NCBI RefSeq assembly: GCF_002954775.1
Contig: NZ_KZ672955.1
Coordinates: 13,418-77,417, forward strand
From: Streptomyces geranii
Lineage (GTDB): Bacteria > Actinomycetota > Actinomycetes > Streptomycetales > Streptomycetaceae
Length of the DNA stretch: 64,000 nt
Reading direction: 5' to 3'
Below are positions 16,441 to 25,739 of the stretch, piece by piece; position 1 is the stretch's first letter, and every line of letters begins with the position of its first letter. The notes under the pieces were generated by a model. That model was not told the origin of the DNA. It was given only the letters and a program-made list of their open reading frames with translations, and made no database searches. The translations under genes were made by a program, and so were the position numbers.

Positions 16441-18525
16441 TCACAGGCTCAGCTCCGGGTGCAGCCGGTCCAGGGTCCACACCTGCCTGCGCCGGGCCGA
16501 CACGGCGGTCAGCGCCAGGGCGCCGACCGTGAACGCGGCCAGCACGGCACACGCCTGCCACACCGGGCCGAGCCCACCGCCCGTGATGAGCCTGCGCAGG
16601 GCCTCGACGACGTAACTCATCGGCATGAAGGGGTGGATCGCGTTGAAGAAGCCCGGACTGGTCTGCACGGGATAGGTGCCGCCCGCGGACGTCAACTGGA
16701 GCATCAGGAAGGCGAGTACGAGGATCCGGCCCGCCGCGCCGAAGCGCGCGTTCAGCCATTGGACGATCGCCGCGAAGCAGGCCGTGACCAGGAAGAGGAA
16801 GCCCACGGTCCCGGCCGCCCGTGCCATCTCCAGGCCGATCGCCCAGTGCAGTACGGACATCAGGGCCGCGGTCTGCAGCACGCCCAGGGCGGCGACCGGC
16901 AGCCAGCCCGCCAGGGTGATGCGCCACGCCGGGGAACCCGCCGCGAGGGCCCGCCTGTTGAGCGGCGGGATCAGCATGTAGGCGACCATCGCGCCCACCC
17001 ACAGGGACAGCGGGATGAAGTACGGGGCGAATCCGGTGCCGTAGTTGGGCGCCTTGTGGACATCGCTTGAGGCGAGCTGGACCGGGTCGGACATCACCTC
17101 GGTGCGGGTGTCGCGGGCCTGGCGGTCGTAGTCGGGGATCTGGGCGGCGCCGTCGTGCAGTCCGCCGGCGAGCTTCCCGGAGCCGTCGACGAGCTTGAAC
17201 ATGCCTCCGGTGAGGTCGTCCGCGCCCGTCTTGAGGTCACCGACGCCCGTGTCCAGGGCGGTCGCGCCGGACTTGGCGGTGGCGAGCCCGGTGTGCAGTT
17301 TCCTCGCTCCTGCGGCGACCTGGGCGGCCCCCTCGTTCAGCTGGTTGACCTTGCGGACGGCGTCGGCGAGGTCCTCGGAGAGACGCGGGGCGCGGTCGGC
17401 GAGCGACTGGGCCTGCTTCTGGAGCGCGGCGAGGTGCTGGTCAAGTTTGTCCAGATCGCCGTTCTGGTCGGCGACCAGCGTGTTGACGTCGTCGGCGACC
17501 GTCGCCACGTCCGCGGCGGCCTGGCGGGCCTTCTTCAGGTCGGCGCACGCGGCGTCGGGCAGCACCGCGGTCACGCAGCGCGCCCTGTAGACGCCGTCCA
17601 GGGTCTCGGCGGCCGTGTGGGCGCCCTTGGCAGCGGCCGGGGCGGCCTTCACCAGGGTGCCCAGGTTGCGCCGGACCGTACCGGCCGAGTCGGCGACGAG
17701 CTGAGCGGTGTCCCCAATGGTCTTCTCGTTGTCCCTGAGGAAGGGCCCCAGCCGGTCCGAGACCCCGTTGACCTTGTCGGCGAGCGTCTGCGTGCCCGCC
17801 GCGACCTGCCGCGAACCGTCGGCCAGATCGCCCGCCCCGGTGTCGAGCTTCCGCAGCCCCGTGACGAGCTTGCCGCTGCCCGTCCTGGCGTCCGTCAGCC
17901 CGTCGGCGAGATCCTTGGACCCCTTCTCGGCCTTGCCGATACCGCCGTTGAGCGTGTCGGCGCCCTTCGCGGCCTTCACGGTCTCCCCGTGGATGTCGGA
18001 GAACGAGACGAAGATCTTGTCGAGGAACGACCGCGAGGCCTTCGTGGAGGCGGCGGTGCGCACCTCGCCGAACACCGTCCGGGAGATCTGCCCGACGATG
18101 TAGTTGTTGGCGTCGTTGGTCCGCACCTGGAGCGCGCCCGTCTCCGGGGAGTCGCCGGAACTGGACGCGATCCGCGCGCTGAAGTCGGCCGGCATGGTCA
18201 GCGACAGGTAGTACGTGCCGTCCTCGACACCCTTCCGTGCCTGGGCCGCGCTCACCTCGTGCCACTCGAAGGTGTCACTGTCGCGCAGCCCCTTGACGAT
18301 GTCGGCACCGGCCGAGAGCTTCTTCCCGGCGACGCTCGCGCCCTTGTCGTCGTTCACGAGCGCCACGGGGACGCGGTCGAGCCTGCCGTAGGGGTCCCAG
18401 AAGGACCACAGGTACAGGGCGCCGTAGAGCAGCGGCAGGAGCAGCAGCGAGGCGAGGGCGGCGCGAGGGAGCCGGCCCCGGCCGAACCGCCTCAACTCAA
18501 GCGCGGCCAGGCGTGGGGAGCGCAT
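16441..18525 (-). CDS. YhgE/Pip domain membrane protein (ABC-2 type permease)
   Basis: This 694-residue protein has the YhgE/Pip plan: one N-terminal transmembrane helix (about 21-43), a large extracytoplasmic domain (about 45-500) with coiled-coil and DTGxxxLxDGxxQVAAG-type repeats that align in register, and about six C-terminal helices with an ABC-2 permease fold. Relatives act in phage infection and in export. Its start overlaps the end of the ABC ATPase gene by 29 bp, so it is translationally coupled to it. Confidence 0.9.
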   Translation of the reverse strand: MRSPRLAALELRRFGRGRLPRAALASLLLLPLLYGALYLWSFWDPYGRLDRVPVALVNDDKGASVAGKKLSAGADIVKGLRDSDTFEWHEVSAAQARKGVEDGTYYLSLTMPADFSARIASSSGDSPETGALQVRTNDANNYIVGQISRTVFGEVRTAASTKASRSFLDKIFVSFSDIHGETVKAAKGADTLNGGIGKAEKGSKDLADGLTDARTGSGKLVTGLRKLDTGAGDLADGSRQVAAGTQTLADKVNGVSDRLGPFLRDNEKTIGDTAQLVADSAGTVRRNLGTLVKAAPAAAKGAHTAAETLDGVYRARCVTAVLPDAACADLKKARQAAADVATVADDVNTLVADQNGDLDKLDQHLAALQKQAQSLADRAPRLSEDLADAVRKVNQLNEGAAQVAAGARKLHTGLATAKSGATALDTGVGDLKTGADDLTGGMFKLVDGSGKLAGGLHDGAAQIPDYDRQARDTRTEVMSDPVQLASSDVHKAPNYGTGFAPYFIPLSLWVGAMVAYMLIPPLNRRALAAGSPAWRITLAGWLPVAALGVLQTAALMSVLHWAIGLEMARAAGTVGFLFLVTACFAAIVQWLNARFGAAGRILVLAFLMLQLTSAGGTYPVQTSPGFFNAIHPFMPMSYVVEALRRLITGGGLGPVWQACAVLAAFTVGALALTAVSARRRQVWTLDRLHPELSL

Positions 18526-19336
18526 CTGCCGTCTCCTTTTCGGGGGTCTTGGGGGTCTTGGGGGTCGTCTCGGGGGTGTCGTGGGGTTCGGAGGTCTCAG
18601 AGGCGTCGGCGGTCTCGTCGAGCCCGGGGGTCTCCTGCTCGTGCGGTGCCGTCGACACGATCACCGCCCCTTCGGGGGCCTCGCTGCACACCGCCACGAC
18701 GGTCGTTCCGGTCTCGGTGAGCGACCTCAACAGGGCCCACACCTCGGTCCGTTCGGCGTCCGACAGCTTCAGGTCGGTGTCGTCGACCCCCAGGAGCCTC
18801 GGCCGGCCGACCAGCGCCAGCGCCACGGACAGCCGTAGCGCCTCCAGCCGCTCCAGATCGCGTACGGCGGTCCTGGCGCCCTTGGGCAGTGCCGCGAGGT
18901 CGAGACCGGCGGCCGTCAGCGCGGCGTCGACGCGCGCCTTCGCCCCGGCCACCCGTTCCGCCCGGGGCCGCAGCAGTCCGCGCAGGGAACCGCCGAACCG
19001 GCGCTCCAGGAGCGCCCGTTCCCGCAGGTGCTCCCCGACGGTCAGGGCGGGTTCCAGGTCGGTGACACCCGGGACGTGCGCGAGTGCGCTCGCGCCGCGC
19101 ACCGCCGCGAGTTGCCCGGGCAGGCCCCACTCGCCGACCGTGGCCGCCCCCTCGGTGGCCTTCATCCGGCCCGCGAGCGCGAGCAGCAGGCAGGTGCGGC
19201 CCGATCCGGACGGCCCCTGCACCGCGATCAGCGAACCGGGCTCCGCGTCGAAGGACACCTCGCGGAACGCCCAGCCGCGAGGCCCCTTGAGCCCGAAGGC
19301 CCGGGCGGTCACCCCGAGCCCGTACGGACCGTCCAC
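18497..19336 (-). CDS. Degenerate ABC transporter ATP-binding protein
   Basis: About 279 residues with a P-loop (GPSGSGRT) but poor other ABC motifs. The LSGGQ signature is replaced by ERLEALRLSVALAL. The Walker B region reads LLGVDDTD, with Asp where the catalytic Glu is usual. The C-terminus is a Thr/Pro/Glu-rich tail with TPKTPKTPE repeats. It may bind ATP and energise the YhgE/Pip permease it is coupled to, but hydrolysis may be weak. The start is uncertain: GTG at 19336 or 19345, both behind AAAGGTGGGG and just downstream of the operator. Confidence 0.8.
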   Translation of the reverse strand: MDGPYGLGVTARAFGLKGPRGWAFREVSFDAEPGSLIAVQGPSGSGRTCLLLALAGRMKATEGAATVGEWGLPGQLAAVRGASALAHVPGVTDLEPALTVGEHLRERALLERRFGGSLRGLLRPRAERVAGAKARVDAALTAAGLDLAALPKGARTAVRDLERLEALRLSVALALVGRPRLLGVDDTDLKLSDAERTEVWALLRSLTETGTTVVAVCSEAPEGAVIVSTAPHEQETPGLDETADASETSEPHDTPETTPKTPKTPEKETADALPTPGRA

Positions 19337-19352
19337 GATCCCCACCCCACCT

Positions 19353-19378
19353 TTTTGCACTGACTGGTCAGTGCAAAA
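19353..19378. promoter_or_regulatory. 26-bp palindromic TetR-type operator
   Basis: Twelve-bp perfect arms, TTTTGCACTGAC and GTCAGTGCAAAA, flank a TG centre. The site is 17 bp upstream of the ABC gene start. Size and symmetry are those of a TetR operator, and the natural candidate regulator is the TetR protein of the same operon at 15767-16396. Confidence 0.8.
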
Positions 19379-19506
19379 GTTAACCCGAACCTTCGATCGA
19401 AGCAAAAGACCAGGTCAGAACGGATTGTCAGTGGCATACCTCACGATGGGCACATACGGCGCCTCCCGTCGGGACGTGCCGTCACACAGACGACAGGAGG
19501 TTCGTC

Positions 19507-20076
19507 ATGGCCAGCTCGAACGCAGCCGCCGCCCGTCGGCGCCGCGCCCCCGGCCCTGCCCCCTCACCGACCGGCCCGGCGAGCGACGTGCACCCCGTGC
19601 TCCGCCGGGCCACTGCGCCGCCCGCCGCCCTCGACCTGCTCGCCCAGGCCCGCGCCGGCCTCGACGAGGCCGCCGTCCTGGAGACCGCCAACGAGCGGTA
19701 CGCCACCGCGCACCTCGCCGCCCTGCGCACCGCCGCCGCGGTACTCGCCGCCCGGAGCCTCCCCGAACCCACGTCGAGGCGCCGCCCGCGGATCCGCAGC
19801 GCCTGGGAGGTGCTCCCCGAGATAGCACCCGAACTCGCCGAGTGGAGCGTGCTCTTCGCCTCCGGCGCCCGCCGCCGCGCCCGCGCCGAGGCCGGCATCC
19901 AGGGCGCCGCCACCAACCGCGACGCCGACGACCTGATCCGCGACGTGGCGATGTTCCTCCGCCTCGTGGAACGGATGCTCGTCCTCCAGCCGGTACTACC
20001 ACAGCCCCGCCAGGACCCGGAGACGCCTCCGGGCCCGCGAGAGGGAGGTGGCCGGGGCGTCCCGGATGCGAGCTGA
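19507..20076 (+). CDS. SAV_6107 family HEPN domain protein
   Basis: This 189-residue protein has a basic, Pro-rich N-terminus (about 1-30), then a helical domain (about 38-160) that I recognise as the actinobacterial SAV_6107-type HEPN family. The helix with ANERYATAHLAALRTAAAVLAAR is typical. The RXXXXH ribonuclease motif of toxin HEPN proteins is not evident, so a toxin role is not supported. ATG at 19507 follows AGGAGG (19494-19499). Function unknown. Confidence 0.82.
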   Translation: MASSNAAAARRRRAPGPAPSPTGPASDVHPVLRRATAPPAALDLLAQARAGLDEAAVLETANERYATAHLAALRTAAAVLAARSLPEPTSRRRPRIRSAWEVLPEIAPELAEWSVLFASGARRRARAEAGIQGAATNRDADDLIRDVAMFLRLVERMLVLQPVLPQPRQDPETPPGPREGGGRGVPDAS

Positions 20077-20389
20077 GCGGGACGACCGGGTCCGCCGGAG
20101 TCGCTGCCGAGCGGACACCCGGGCCTGCCGGGGCCCGGAGCCGCCCCGGCGCCGGGACTCCCGCAGTCCCGCCCCAGCCGCGCCGAGCTTCCGTACACCC
20201 CCGCCGCCAGGCCCCGTACACGCACGCGGCCGGGGCGTCCCCGGCGTGGGCCGAGACGGTTGGCCGGGTAGGTGACCGGAGGCAATAGGGTGGGGAAGTC
20301 GCAGTCTTTCCGCAGCCCACCGGGGCTCGGGAGGCGTTCCGTTCGTTCCGCCGCGTCAGTGGTGGTGCCGCGCCGAGGAGTCAACTGTC
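20077..20389. other. Intergenic region before the methyltransferase
   Basis: The 313 bp are very GC-rich. I see no coding sequence with family resemblance and no strong hairpin with a tract. The right end must hold the methyltransferase promoter, but no clear -35/-10 pair stands out. Confidence 0.4.
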
Positions 20390-21160
20390 GTGTCGGACCC
20401 GATGCGCCCCCGCGCTTCTCTCCGTACAGCCGTCGTCTGGGACGTCCTTCAGGACGCTCTGGAGCGGCAGGTCAAGACCACGGGGCGGGAGTCGCTGGAC
20501 GTCCTCGACACCGGGGGCGGCAGCGGCAACTTCGCGGTGCCCGTCGCCCGGCTCGGGCACCGGGTCACCGTCGTCGACCCCAGCCCCAACGCGCTGTTCG
20601 CGCTGGAGCGCCGGGCCGCCGAGGCCGGTGTCGCCGAGCGGGTCCGGGGTGTCCAGGGCGACGCGCACGGCCTCTTCGACGTCGTCGAGCGCGGTGGCTA
20701 CGACGCGGTGCTCTGCCACGGCGTCCTGGAGTACGTGGACGACCCCGCCGAGGGCGTCCGCAACGTGGTGGCCGCCCTGCGCTCCGAGGGCGTTCTCAGC
20801 CTGCTCGCCGCAGGACTCGGCGGCGCCGTGCTCGCGCGGGCCCTCGCCGGCCACTTCAAGGAGGCCAGGCAGGCGCTCGACGACCCGAACGGCCGCTGGG
20901 GCGAGAGTGACCCCGTACCGCACCGCTTCACCGCCGAACAGCTCACCGCGCTCGTCGAGGGAGCGGGCCTGCGGGTGGGTGCCGTGCACGGTGTGCGGAT
21001 CTTCGCCGACCTGGTGCCCGGCGTCCTCGTGGACACCGAGCCCGGCGCGCTGGACGCCCTGCTCAAGCTGGAGGCCGCGGCTGCCGAGCAGGCCGCCTTC
21101 CACTCCGTGGCCACCCAGCTTCACGTGCTCGGCGAGACGCCGGGTGCCGACGAGGCCTGA
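20390..21160 (+). CDS. Class I SAM-dependent methyltransferase
   Basis: This 256-residue protein has the Rossmann methyltransferase motifs: VLDTGGGSGNFAVPVA (motif I), VTVVDPSPNAL (Asp binding SAM ribose), VQGDAHGL and YDAVLCHGVLEYVDD. It resembles the SmtA/CmoM tRNA uridine methyltransferase type, but the substrate is not certain. The start is GTG at 20390 or ATG at 20402; neither has a strong ribosome site. It stands alone between the HEPN and DUF3040 genes. Confidence 0.87.
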   Translation: MSDPMRPRASLRTAVVWDVLQDALERQVKTTGRESLDVLDTGGGSGNFAVPVARLGHRVTVVDPSPNALFALERRAAEAGVAERVRGVQGDAHGLFDVVERGGYDAVLCHGVLEYVDDPAEGVRNVVAALRSEGVLSLLAAGLGGAVLARALAGHFKEARQALDDPNGRWGESDPVPHRFTAEQLTALVEGAGLRVGAVHGVRIFADLVPGVLVDTEPGALDALLKLEAAAAEQAAFHSVATQLHVLGETPGADEA

Positions 21161-21435
21161 GTCACCTCCGGCGGCGGACCGCTGATCAGCGGCTCGGCCG
21201 CAGATGGAGTACGCCACAGGCCCCCCGATCGGGCGCCCGGAGCCGTATGATCGAGGGAGACCGCTCTGCATGACGGGCCGGTTGCTGGGGAATGAACGCT
21301 TCAGCGAACCGGGACGGCCATGGCGGATTCCGGTTGCCAATTGGCGTAGAGGGGCGGGTTTCACGGGGGCGATTCCCTGCCTATCCTGAAGGGGACCCCC
21401 GGTCGCCCCGGCGACTGCACGATGAGGAGGACTCC

Positions 21436-21846
21436 GTGCCGCTCTCGGAGCACGAGCAGCGAATGCTCGAGCAGATGGAGCGAGCGCTGTACGCCGAAGA
21501 TCCCAAGTTCGCGACAGCGCTTGAAGGAAGCGGGCTGCGCACGTACACCCGGCGACGGGTCTACCAGGCGGTCGCGGGCTTCCTCGTAGGTATCGCGCTC
21601 CTCATGGCCGGAATGGTCGCACAGCAGATTTGGGTCAGCGTGGTGGGGTTCCTCGTCATGCTGGGCTGTGCGGTCCTGGCCGTGACAGGTTGGCGCAAGG
21701 CCCCCAAGCCGGGTGAACAACCCGCCGCGGGTGCCGCTCCCGGAGCCCCGCAGGCCCGCCGACAGGGTCGGCAGCGGCGCTCCATGATGGATCGCATCGA
21801 GGAGCGCTGGCAGCGGCGCCGTGACGAACAGCAGGGTGGCCAGTAG
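21436..21846 (+). CDS. DUF3040 family membrane protein
   Basis: This 136-residue protein begins with the DUF3040 signature MPLSEHEQRMLEQMERALYAEDPKFA. Two membrane helices (about 40-85) and a basic Arg/Gln-rich tail follow. The family is common in actinobacteria, often near division genes, with unknown function. GTG at 21436 is chosen because GAGGAGG (21424-21430) lies 5 nt upstream; a longer frame from 21292 lacks this and family homology. Confidence 0.88.
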   Translation: MPLSEHEQRMLEQMERALYAEDPKFATALEGSGLRTYTRRRVYQAVAGFLVGIALLMAGMVAQQIWVSVVGFLVMLGCAVLAVTGWRKAPKPGEQPAAGAAPGAPQARRQGRQRRSMMDRIEERWQRRRDEQQGGQ

Positions 21847-21892
21847 CCCCCAGGGCGGCTGAACCCGGCGTCGTGACCGAACGCGAGACGTG

Positions 21893-21941
21893 AAACGGCC
21901 GGTGGCCCGAACCCTCAGGGGGTTCGGGCCACCGGCCGTTT
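21893..21941. terminator. Bidirectional terminator with 22-bp perfect stem
   Basis: Arms of 22 bp (AAACGGCCGG... and ...CCGGCCGTTT) enclose the loop TCAGG. The A run on one side and T run on the other make it work both ways, between the convergent DUF3040 (ends 21846) and transglutaminase (ends 21985) genes. Confidence 0.9.
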
Positions 21942-21984
21942 CCGGACCTTGCGGCGCCGACGGTGTCCCGTCGGCCGTGTCCCG

Positions 21985-24375
21985 TCAGCTGTGCTGGCCC
22001 CACGGCCTGCGCAGGGTCGGCCTGGCTGCCAGTACCCGCTCGCCGAGCGCCGACCAGCGGGCCGCCAGCGCCCATCCCACTCGTACGGTCGAACGCGGGG
22101 CGAATGTCGCCCGCAGTCGCGTGCCCCGGCTCGCCGTGCCGCGCAGGGCCGCCGTCACCTGGCGTACGTCCTCCGCGAGGCCGGCCGTCGGACGGGGCGT
22201 CGGCGCGTACAGGACCTGCTCCACGGCATCCGCGACCCGGCGCACGGCATCCGCCGCCGACTGGTCGAGACCGCCGAGGCGCACGATCCGGGCCGCCGCC
22301 TTGCGGGGCGTCTGCGACTCCTCCGGACCGATACCGAAGTCCCAGGCGCTGTCGGTCAGTTCCTGCCAGGCCGACAGTGTGTGGACCGCCACGTCGCCGT
22401 CCGCGCGGCCGTGCGCCCCGAGCCGTACGGACCGGATCCGCAGCCGCCACAGCAACGGCGACAACAGGATCGCCAGCCAGATGAGCACACCGAGCGCCCA
22501 GAGCAGGGCGGCGGACCACCAGCTGTCCCCGTCGTCCTGCCCCAGCGCCACCTGCGCCGACTCGCTCGCGCACCCGCCGTCCAGCCGCCGCTGCACCGCA
22601 GCGCAGCTCTCGCTCGCCGACGCGGAGTCGGAGGGCGCCACGGAGGCGTTCTGCGAGGGCAGCTCCGGGTTCGGGATGTCGCTGTTCGGCGCCTGGGACT
22701 GCGTGTACTCGGGCACCGAGCCACGGGTCGGGGTCGGCTCGAAACGGGTCCAGCCGACGCCCTCGAAGTACAGCTCAGGCCAGGCGTGCGCGTCGCGCAG
22801 CCCCACCGACACCGTGCCGTCCGGCTGCGGGGTGCCCGGCGCGAAGCCCACCGCGACCCGGGCCGGGATGCCCAGCGTGCGGGCCATCGAGGCCATCGCG
22901 AAGGAGAAGTGGACGCAGAAGCCCTCCTTGTCCTTCAGGAAGCGGGCGATCGCGTTCGAGCCGCTGCCGACCTGCACCTGGGTGTCGTAGCGGAAACCGC
23001 CGCTCACCGAGAACCAGTCCTGGAGCTTGACCGCCTGCTCGTAGGCGTTCGTCGAACCGGCGGTCACCTCGCGCGCGGTGCGTGCCACTATCTCCGGCAG
23101 CGACTCCGGGACCTGGGTGAACTCGCGCACCAGCGCCGGGTCCGGCTCCGGGGCGTCCGCGAGCTGCGCCGCGGTCGGCTGCACGTCCAGGCTCGTCACC
23201 GTGTACCGCGCACCGCGGGTGTTCTGGCCGTGGTCGCCGACGAGCGTGCGGCCCACCGGCTCGAAGCGCCAGCTGCCGTCGATCTTCACCCCGGTCGCGG
23301 GGTACGGCATCGGCAGCCAGTCCTGGGCATACCAGTCCGCCGCCGAGATGGTCGTCGTGATCTCGGTGCGCCGCACGTCCGCGCTGAGGCCGAGCGGGGT
23401 TGGGAACGTCTTCGGCACGTCCTGGATGTGCCGCTGGGACGGCTTCCAGGCGGTGCCGTCGAAGGAGTCCAGCGAGACGATCCGCAGATACAGGTCCTGG
23501 GTGTCGTCGGTGCTGTTGCGCACGGACATGACCTGGCGGTCCTCGTCCACGTTCAGGCTGTCGCGCAGCGACACCAGCGGGTTCACGGCGGAGATAGTGC
23601 CGCCGCCCCCGCTGCCCGAGCCCACGCCCGTACCGGCGGCGTCCAGCAGCCCGCCGTCGAGCGAGGGCAGCGCGAGCGGCACCACCAGGGCGACGCCCAG
23701 CGCGACCGCGCCGATCCGGCGTCCCGTGCGCACGGGGGCGACCACTCCGCCGGACGACTGCTCGCCCGGGGTGCGTGGTGCGCCGCCGAAGACCCGGCCC
23801 CACTGGGAGAGCCGGTCCCGGCCCTCGGCCAGCAGCAGCATCAGATAGCCCGCCGCGGCCAGCAGGAACCACAGCCAGGCACCGCCGCCGTCGGACAGCC
23901 CGGCGGCGACCGAGTACAGCGCGAGCAGCGGCAGCCCGGCCGGGGCCGCGGCCCGGAAGGTCACCGCGAGGGTGTCCACCGCGAGCCCGATCAGCAGCAC
24001 ACCGCCGACCAGCATCAGACGTATGCCGTCGGACAGCGGCGCCGGGATGGCGTACCGCCCGACGTCGTCCGCGCCGGTCTGCAGCAGTGTGCCGAACTCC
24101 TGGAAGGCGTCGGGGCCGGGGATCAGGCCGAAGAACGCCTGCTCCCGGACGAAGACCAGGGTCATCAGGACCAGCGTGACGAGCAGCTGCGAGGCCACCG
24201 TCAGCGGCCAGGCCAGCGGCACCCGCCGGGCCCCCGCACCGACGGCCGACTGTATGCCCAGCAGGATGACCACCTGGACCAGCCAGCTCACGTTCTCCAC
24301 CAGCGGCAGCAGGGCGAACGCCGCCAGCATGGTGGCCACCCAGGCGCACAGCGCCAGTCGTGCGCGCCCGCTCAT
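21985..24375 (-). CDS. TgpA-like membrane transglutaminase-domain protein
   Basis: This 796-residue protein has about six N-terminal membrane helices (DUF3488-type, to about 230), a periplasmic-side linker, a transglutaminase core and a further helix before a cytoplasmic tail. The papain-like catalytic centre is visible as the Cys of FCVHFS, the His of DAHAW and an acidic residue in YFEGVGW. ATG at 24375 overlaps the DUF58 stop by 4 bp. It forms an operon with the MoxR ATPase and DUF58 protein, an arrangement seen across bacteria; the role, perhaps in envelope proteins, is not settled. Confidence 0.9.
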   Translation of the reverse strand: MSGRARLALCAWVATMLAAFALLPLVENVSWLVQVVILLGIQSAVGAGARRVPLAWPLTVASQLLVTLVLMTLVFVREQAFFGLIPGPDAFQEFGTLLQTGADDVGRYAIPAPLSDGIRLMLVGGVLLIGLAVDTLAVTFRAAAPAGLPLLALYSVAAGLSDGGGAWLWFLLAAAGYLMLLLAEGRDRLSQWGRVFGGAPRTPGEQSSGGVVAPVRTGRRIGAVALGVALVVPLALPSLDGGLLDAAGTGVGSGSGGGGTISAVNPLVSLRDSLNVDEDRQVMSVRNSTDDTQDLYLRIVSLDSFDGTAWKPSQRHIQDVPKTFPTPLGLSADVRRTEITTTISAADWYAQDWLPMPYPATGVKIDGSWRFEPVGRTLVGDHGQNTRGARYTVTSLDVQPTAAQLADAPEPDPALVREFTQVPESLPEIVARTAREVTAGSTNAYEQAVKLQDWFSVSGGFRYDTQVQVGSGSNAIARFLKDKEGFCVHFSFAMASMARTLGIPARVAVGFAPGTPQPDGTVSVGLRDAHAWPELYFEGVGWTRFEPTPTRGSVPEYTQSQAPNSDIPNPELPSQNASVAPSDSASASESCAAVQRRLDGGCASESAQVALGQDDGDSWWSAALLWALGVLIWLAILLSPLLWRLRIRSVRLGAHGRADGDVAVHTLSAWQELTDSAWDFGIGPEESQTPRKAAARIVRLGGLDQSAADAVRRVADAVEQVLYAPTPRPTAGLAEDVRQVTAALRGTASRGTRLRATFAPRSTVRVGWALAARWSALGERVLAARPTLRRPWGQHS

Positions 24376-25739
24376 GACCGCCCCTCCCCGCCACCGGCCA
24401 CGCCGAGACCGGACCGCTCGCGGTCCGCCTGGCGCCACACCTCGCTCATCGCGGCCCCGCGCGGCACGCGCACGGCCGTCCAGCCCGCCTCGCGCAGCAT
24501 CCGCAGCGACTCCTCGCCCGGGTCCTCGGGACCCGGTACATCGTTCGGTTCCCGCACCCAGGTCTCGCTGTCCAGCACGAAGGCGACCGCCCCGCCGCTG
24601 CGCTGCCGCATCTTCGCGGCCACCTGGGCCTGCTCCTCGTCGAGGTCGCCGAAGAACGCCATCAGCAGTCCCTCACCGCCGCCGCGCAGCACGTCGTACG
24701 CGCGCGAGATGTCCACGCCGTCCGAGTGGTCGATCACCGCGAGCGTGTCCATCATCAGTCCGGCCGCGTCCGCCGACTCCTGGCTGGCGCCCGCGAAACC
24801 CTCACCGCCCTCGCCGGGCACGGAGTTGCCCGTGTCCGTCAACAGGCGTACCGAGAAGCCCCGTTCGAGCATGTGGACCAGGACGGAGGCGGCGCCCGAG
24901 ACCGCCCACTCGAAGGCCGAGTCGGGGCCCGCGCCCAGATAGGCGATGCCCCGGGTGTCGAGCAGCACCGTGCAGCGGGCCCGCTGCGGCTGCTCCTCGC
25001 GGCGCACCATCAGCTCGCCGTAGCGGGCGGTGGAGCGCCAGTGCACGCGGCGCAGGTCGTCGCCGTAGCGGTACCCGCGCGGGATCACGTCGTCCTCGCC
25101 GGCCAGTGCCAGCGAGCGCTGCCGTCCCTCGCCGTACCCCTTGGCCTCGCCGGTCAGCCGCACCGGGGGCAGGGCCTCCACGCGCGGGATGACCGTCAGG
25201 GTGTCGTACGTCGAGAAGGAGCGGGTCAGTTCGCACATGCCGAAGGGGTCGGTCAGCCGCAGCTGGAGCGGGCCCAGCGGATAGCGGCCCCGCAGGTCGG
25301 AGCGGACCCGGTAGGACACCTCGCGGCGCCCGCCCGCCTCGACCCGGTCCAGGACGAACCGGGGGCGCGGACCGAGGACGTACGGCACCCGGTCCTGGAG
25401 CATCAGCAGGCCCGTGGGGAGCCGCGAGACGTTGTCCATGCGGAGATGGACCCTCGCCTCCTCGGCGGCCGGCACGCGCGCGGGGGAGAGCCTGCGGCTG
25501 CCCGCCACCCGGTAGCGCGTGCGGTACAGGACGGTCGCGCAGACCAGCGGCAGTACGGACAGCAGCAGGCCCACCCGGAGCAGATCGCTCTGCCCCAGGA
25601 CGTACGCGCAGATGGCGGCGGCGACTCCGGCGGCCAGGAAGGAGCGACCGCGGGTGGTGAGACCGGCCAGCGCCGTCCGCACCCCGCCCTTCTCGCCCTG
25701 GTCGTCGTCCTCCGGATGCCCGGGCGCCCCTGCGCTCAT
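24372..25739 (-). CDS. DUF58 domain protein
   Basis: This 455-residue protein has two N-terminal hydrophobic helices (about 33-70) and the DUF58 region around YRYGDDLRRVHWRSTARYGELMVRREE, followed by a von Willebrand A-like fold. DUF58 proteins are typical partners of MoxR ATPases. It overlaps moxR and the transglutaminase gene by 4 bp at each side, so the three are translationally coupled. ATG at 25739. Confidence 0.9.
   Translation of the reverse strand: MSAGAPGHPEDDDQGEKGGVRTALAGLTTRGRSFLAAGVAAAICAYVLGQSDLLRVGLLLSVLPLVCATVLYRTRYRVAGSRRLSPARVPAAEEARVHLRMDNVSRLPTGLLMLQDRVPYVLGPRPRFVLDRVEAGGRREVSYRVRSDLRGRYPLGPLQLRLTDPFGMCELTRSFSTYDTLTVIPRVEALPPVRLTGEAKGYGEGRQRSLALAGEDDVIPRGYRYGDDLRRVHWRSTARYGELMVRREEQPQRARCTVLLDTRGIAYLGAGPDSAFEWAVSGAASVLVHMLERGFSVRLLTDTGNSVPGEGGEGFAGASQESADAAGLMMDTLAVIDHSDGVDISRAYDVLRGGGEGLLMAFFGDLDEEQAQVAAKMRQRSGGAVAFVLDSETWVREPNDVPGPEDPGEESLRMLREAGWTAVRVPRGAAMSEVWRQADRERSGLGVAGGGEGRS

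Noticed and set aside
15428..16615. 395-residue plus-strand frame through the G-tracts and opposite tetR
   Set aside because: Composition is dictated by the G-tracts and antisense tetR; no domain.
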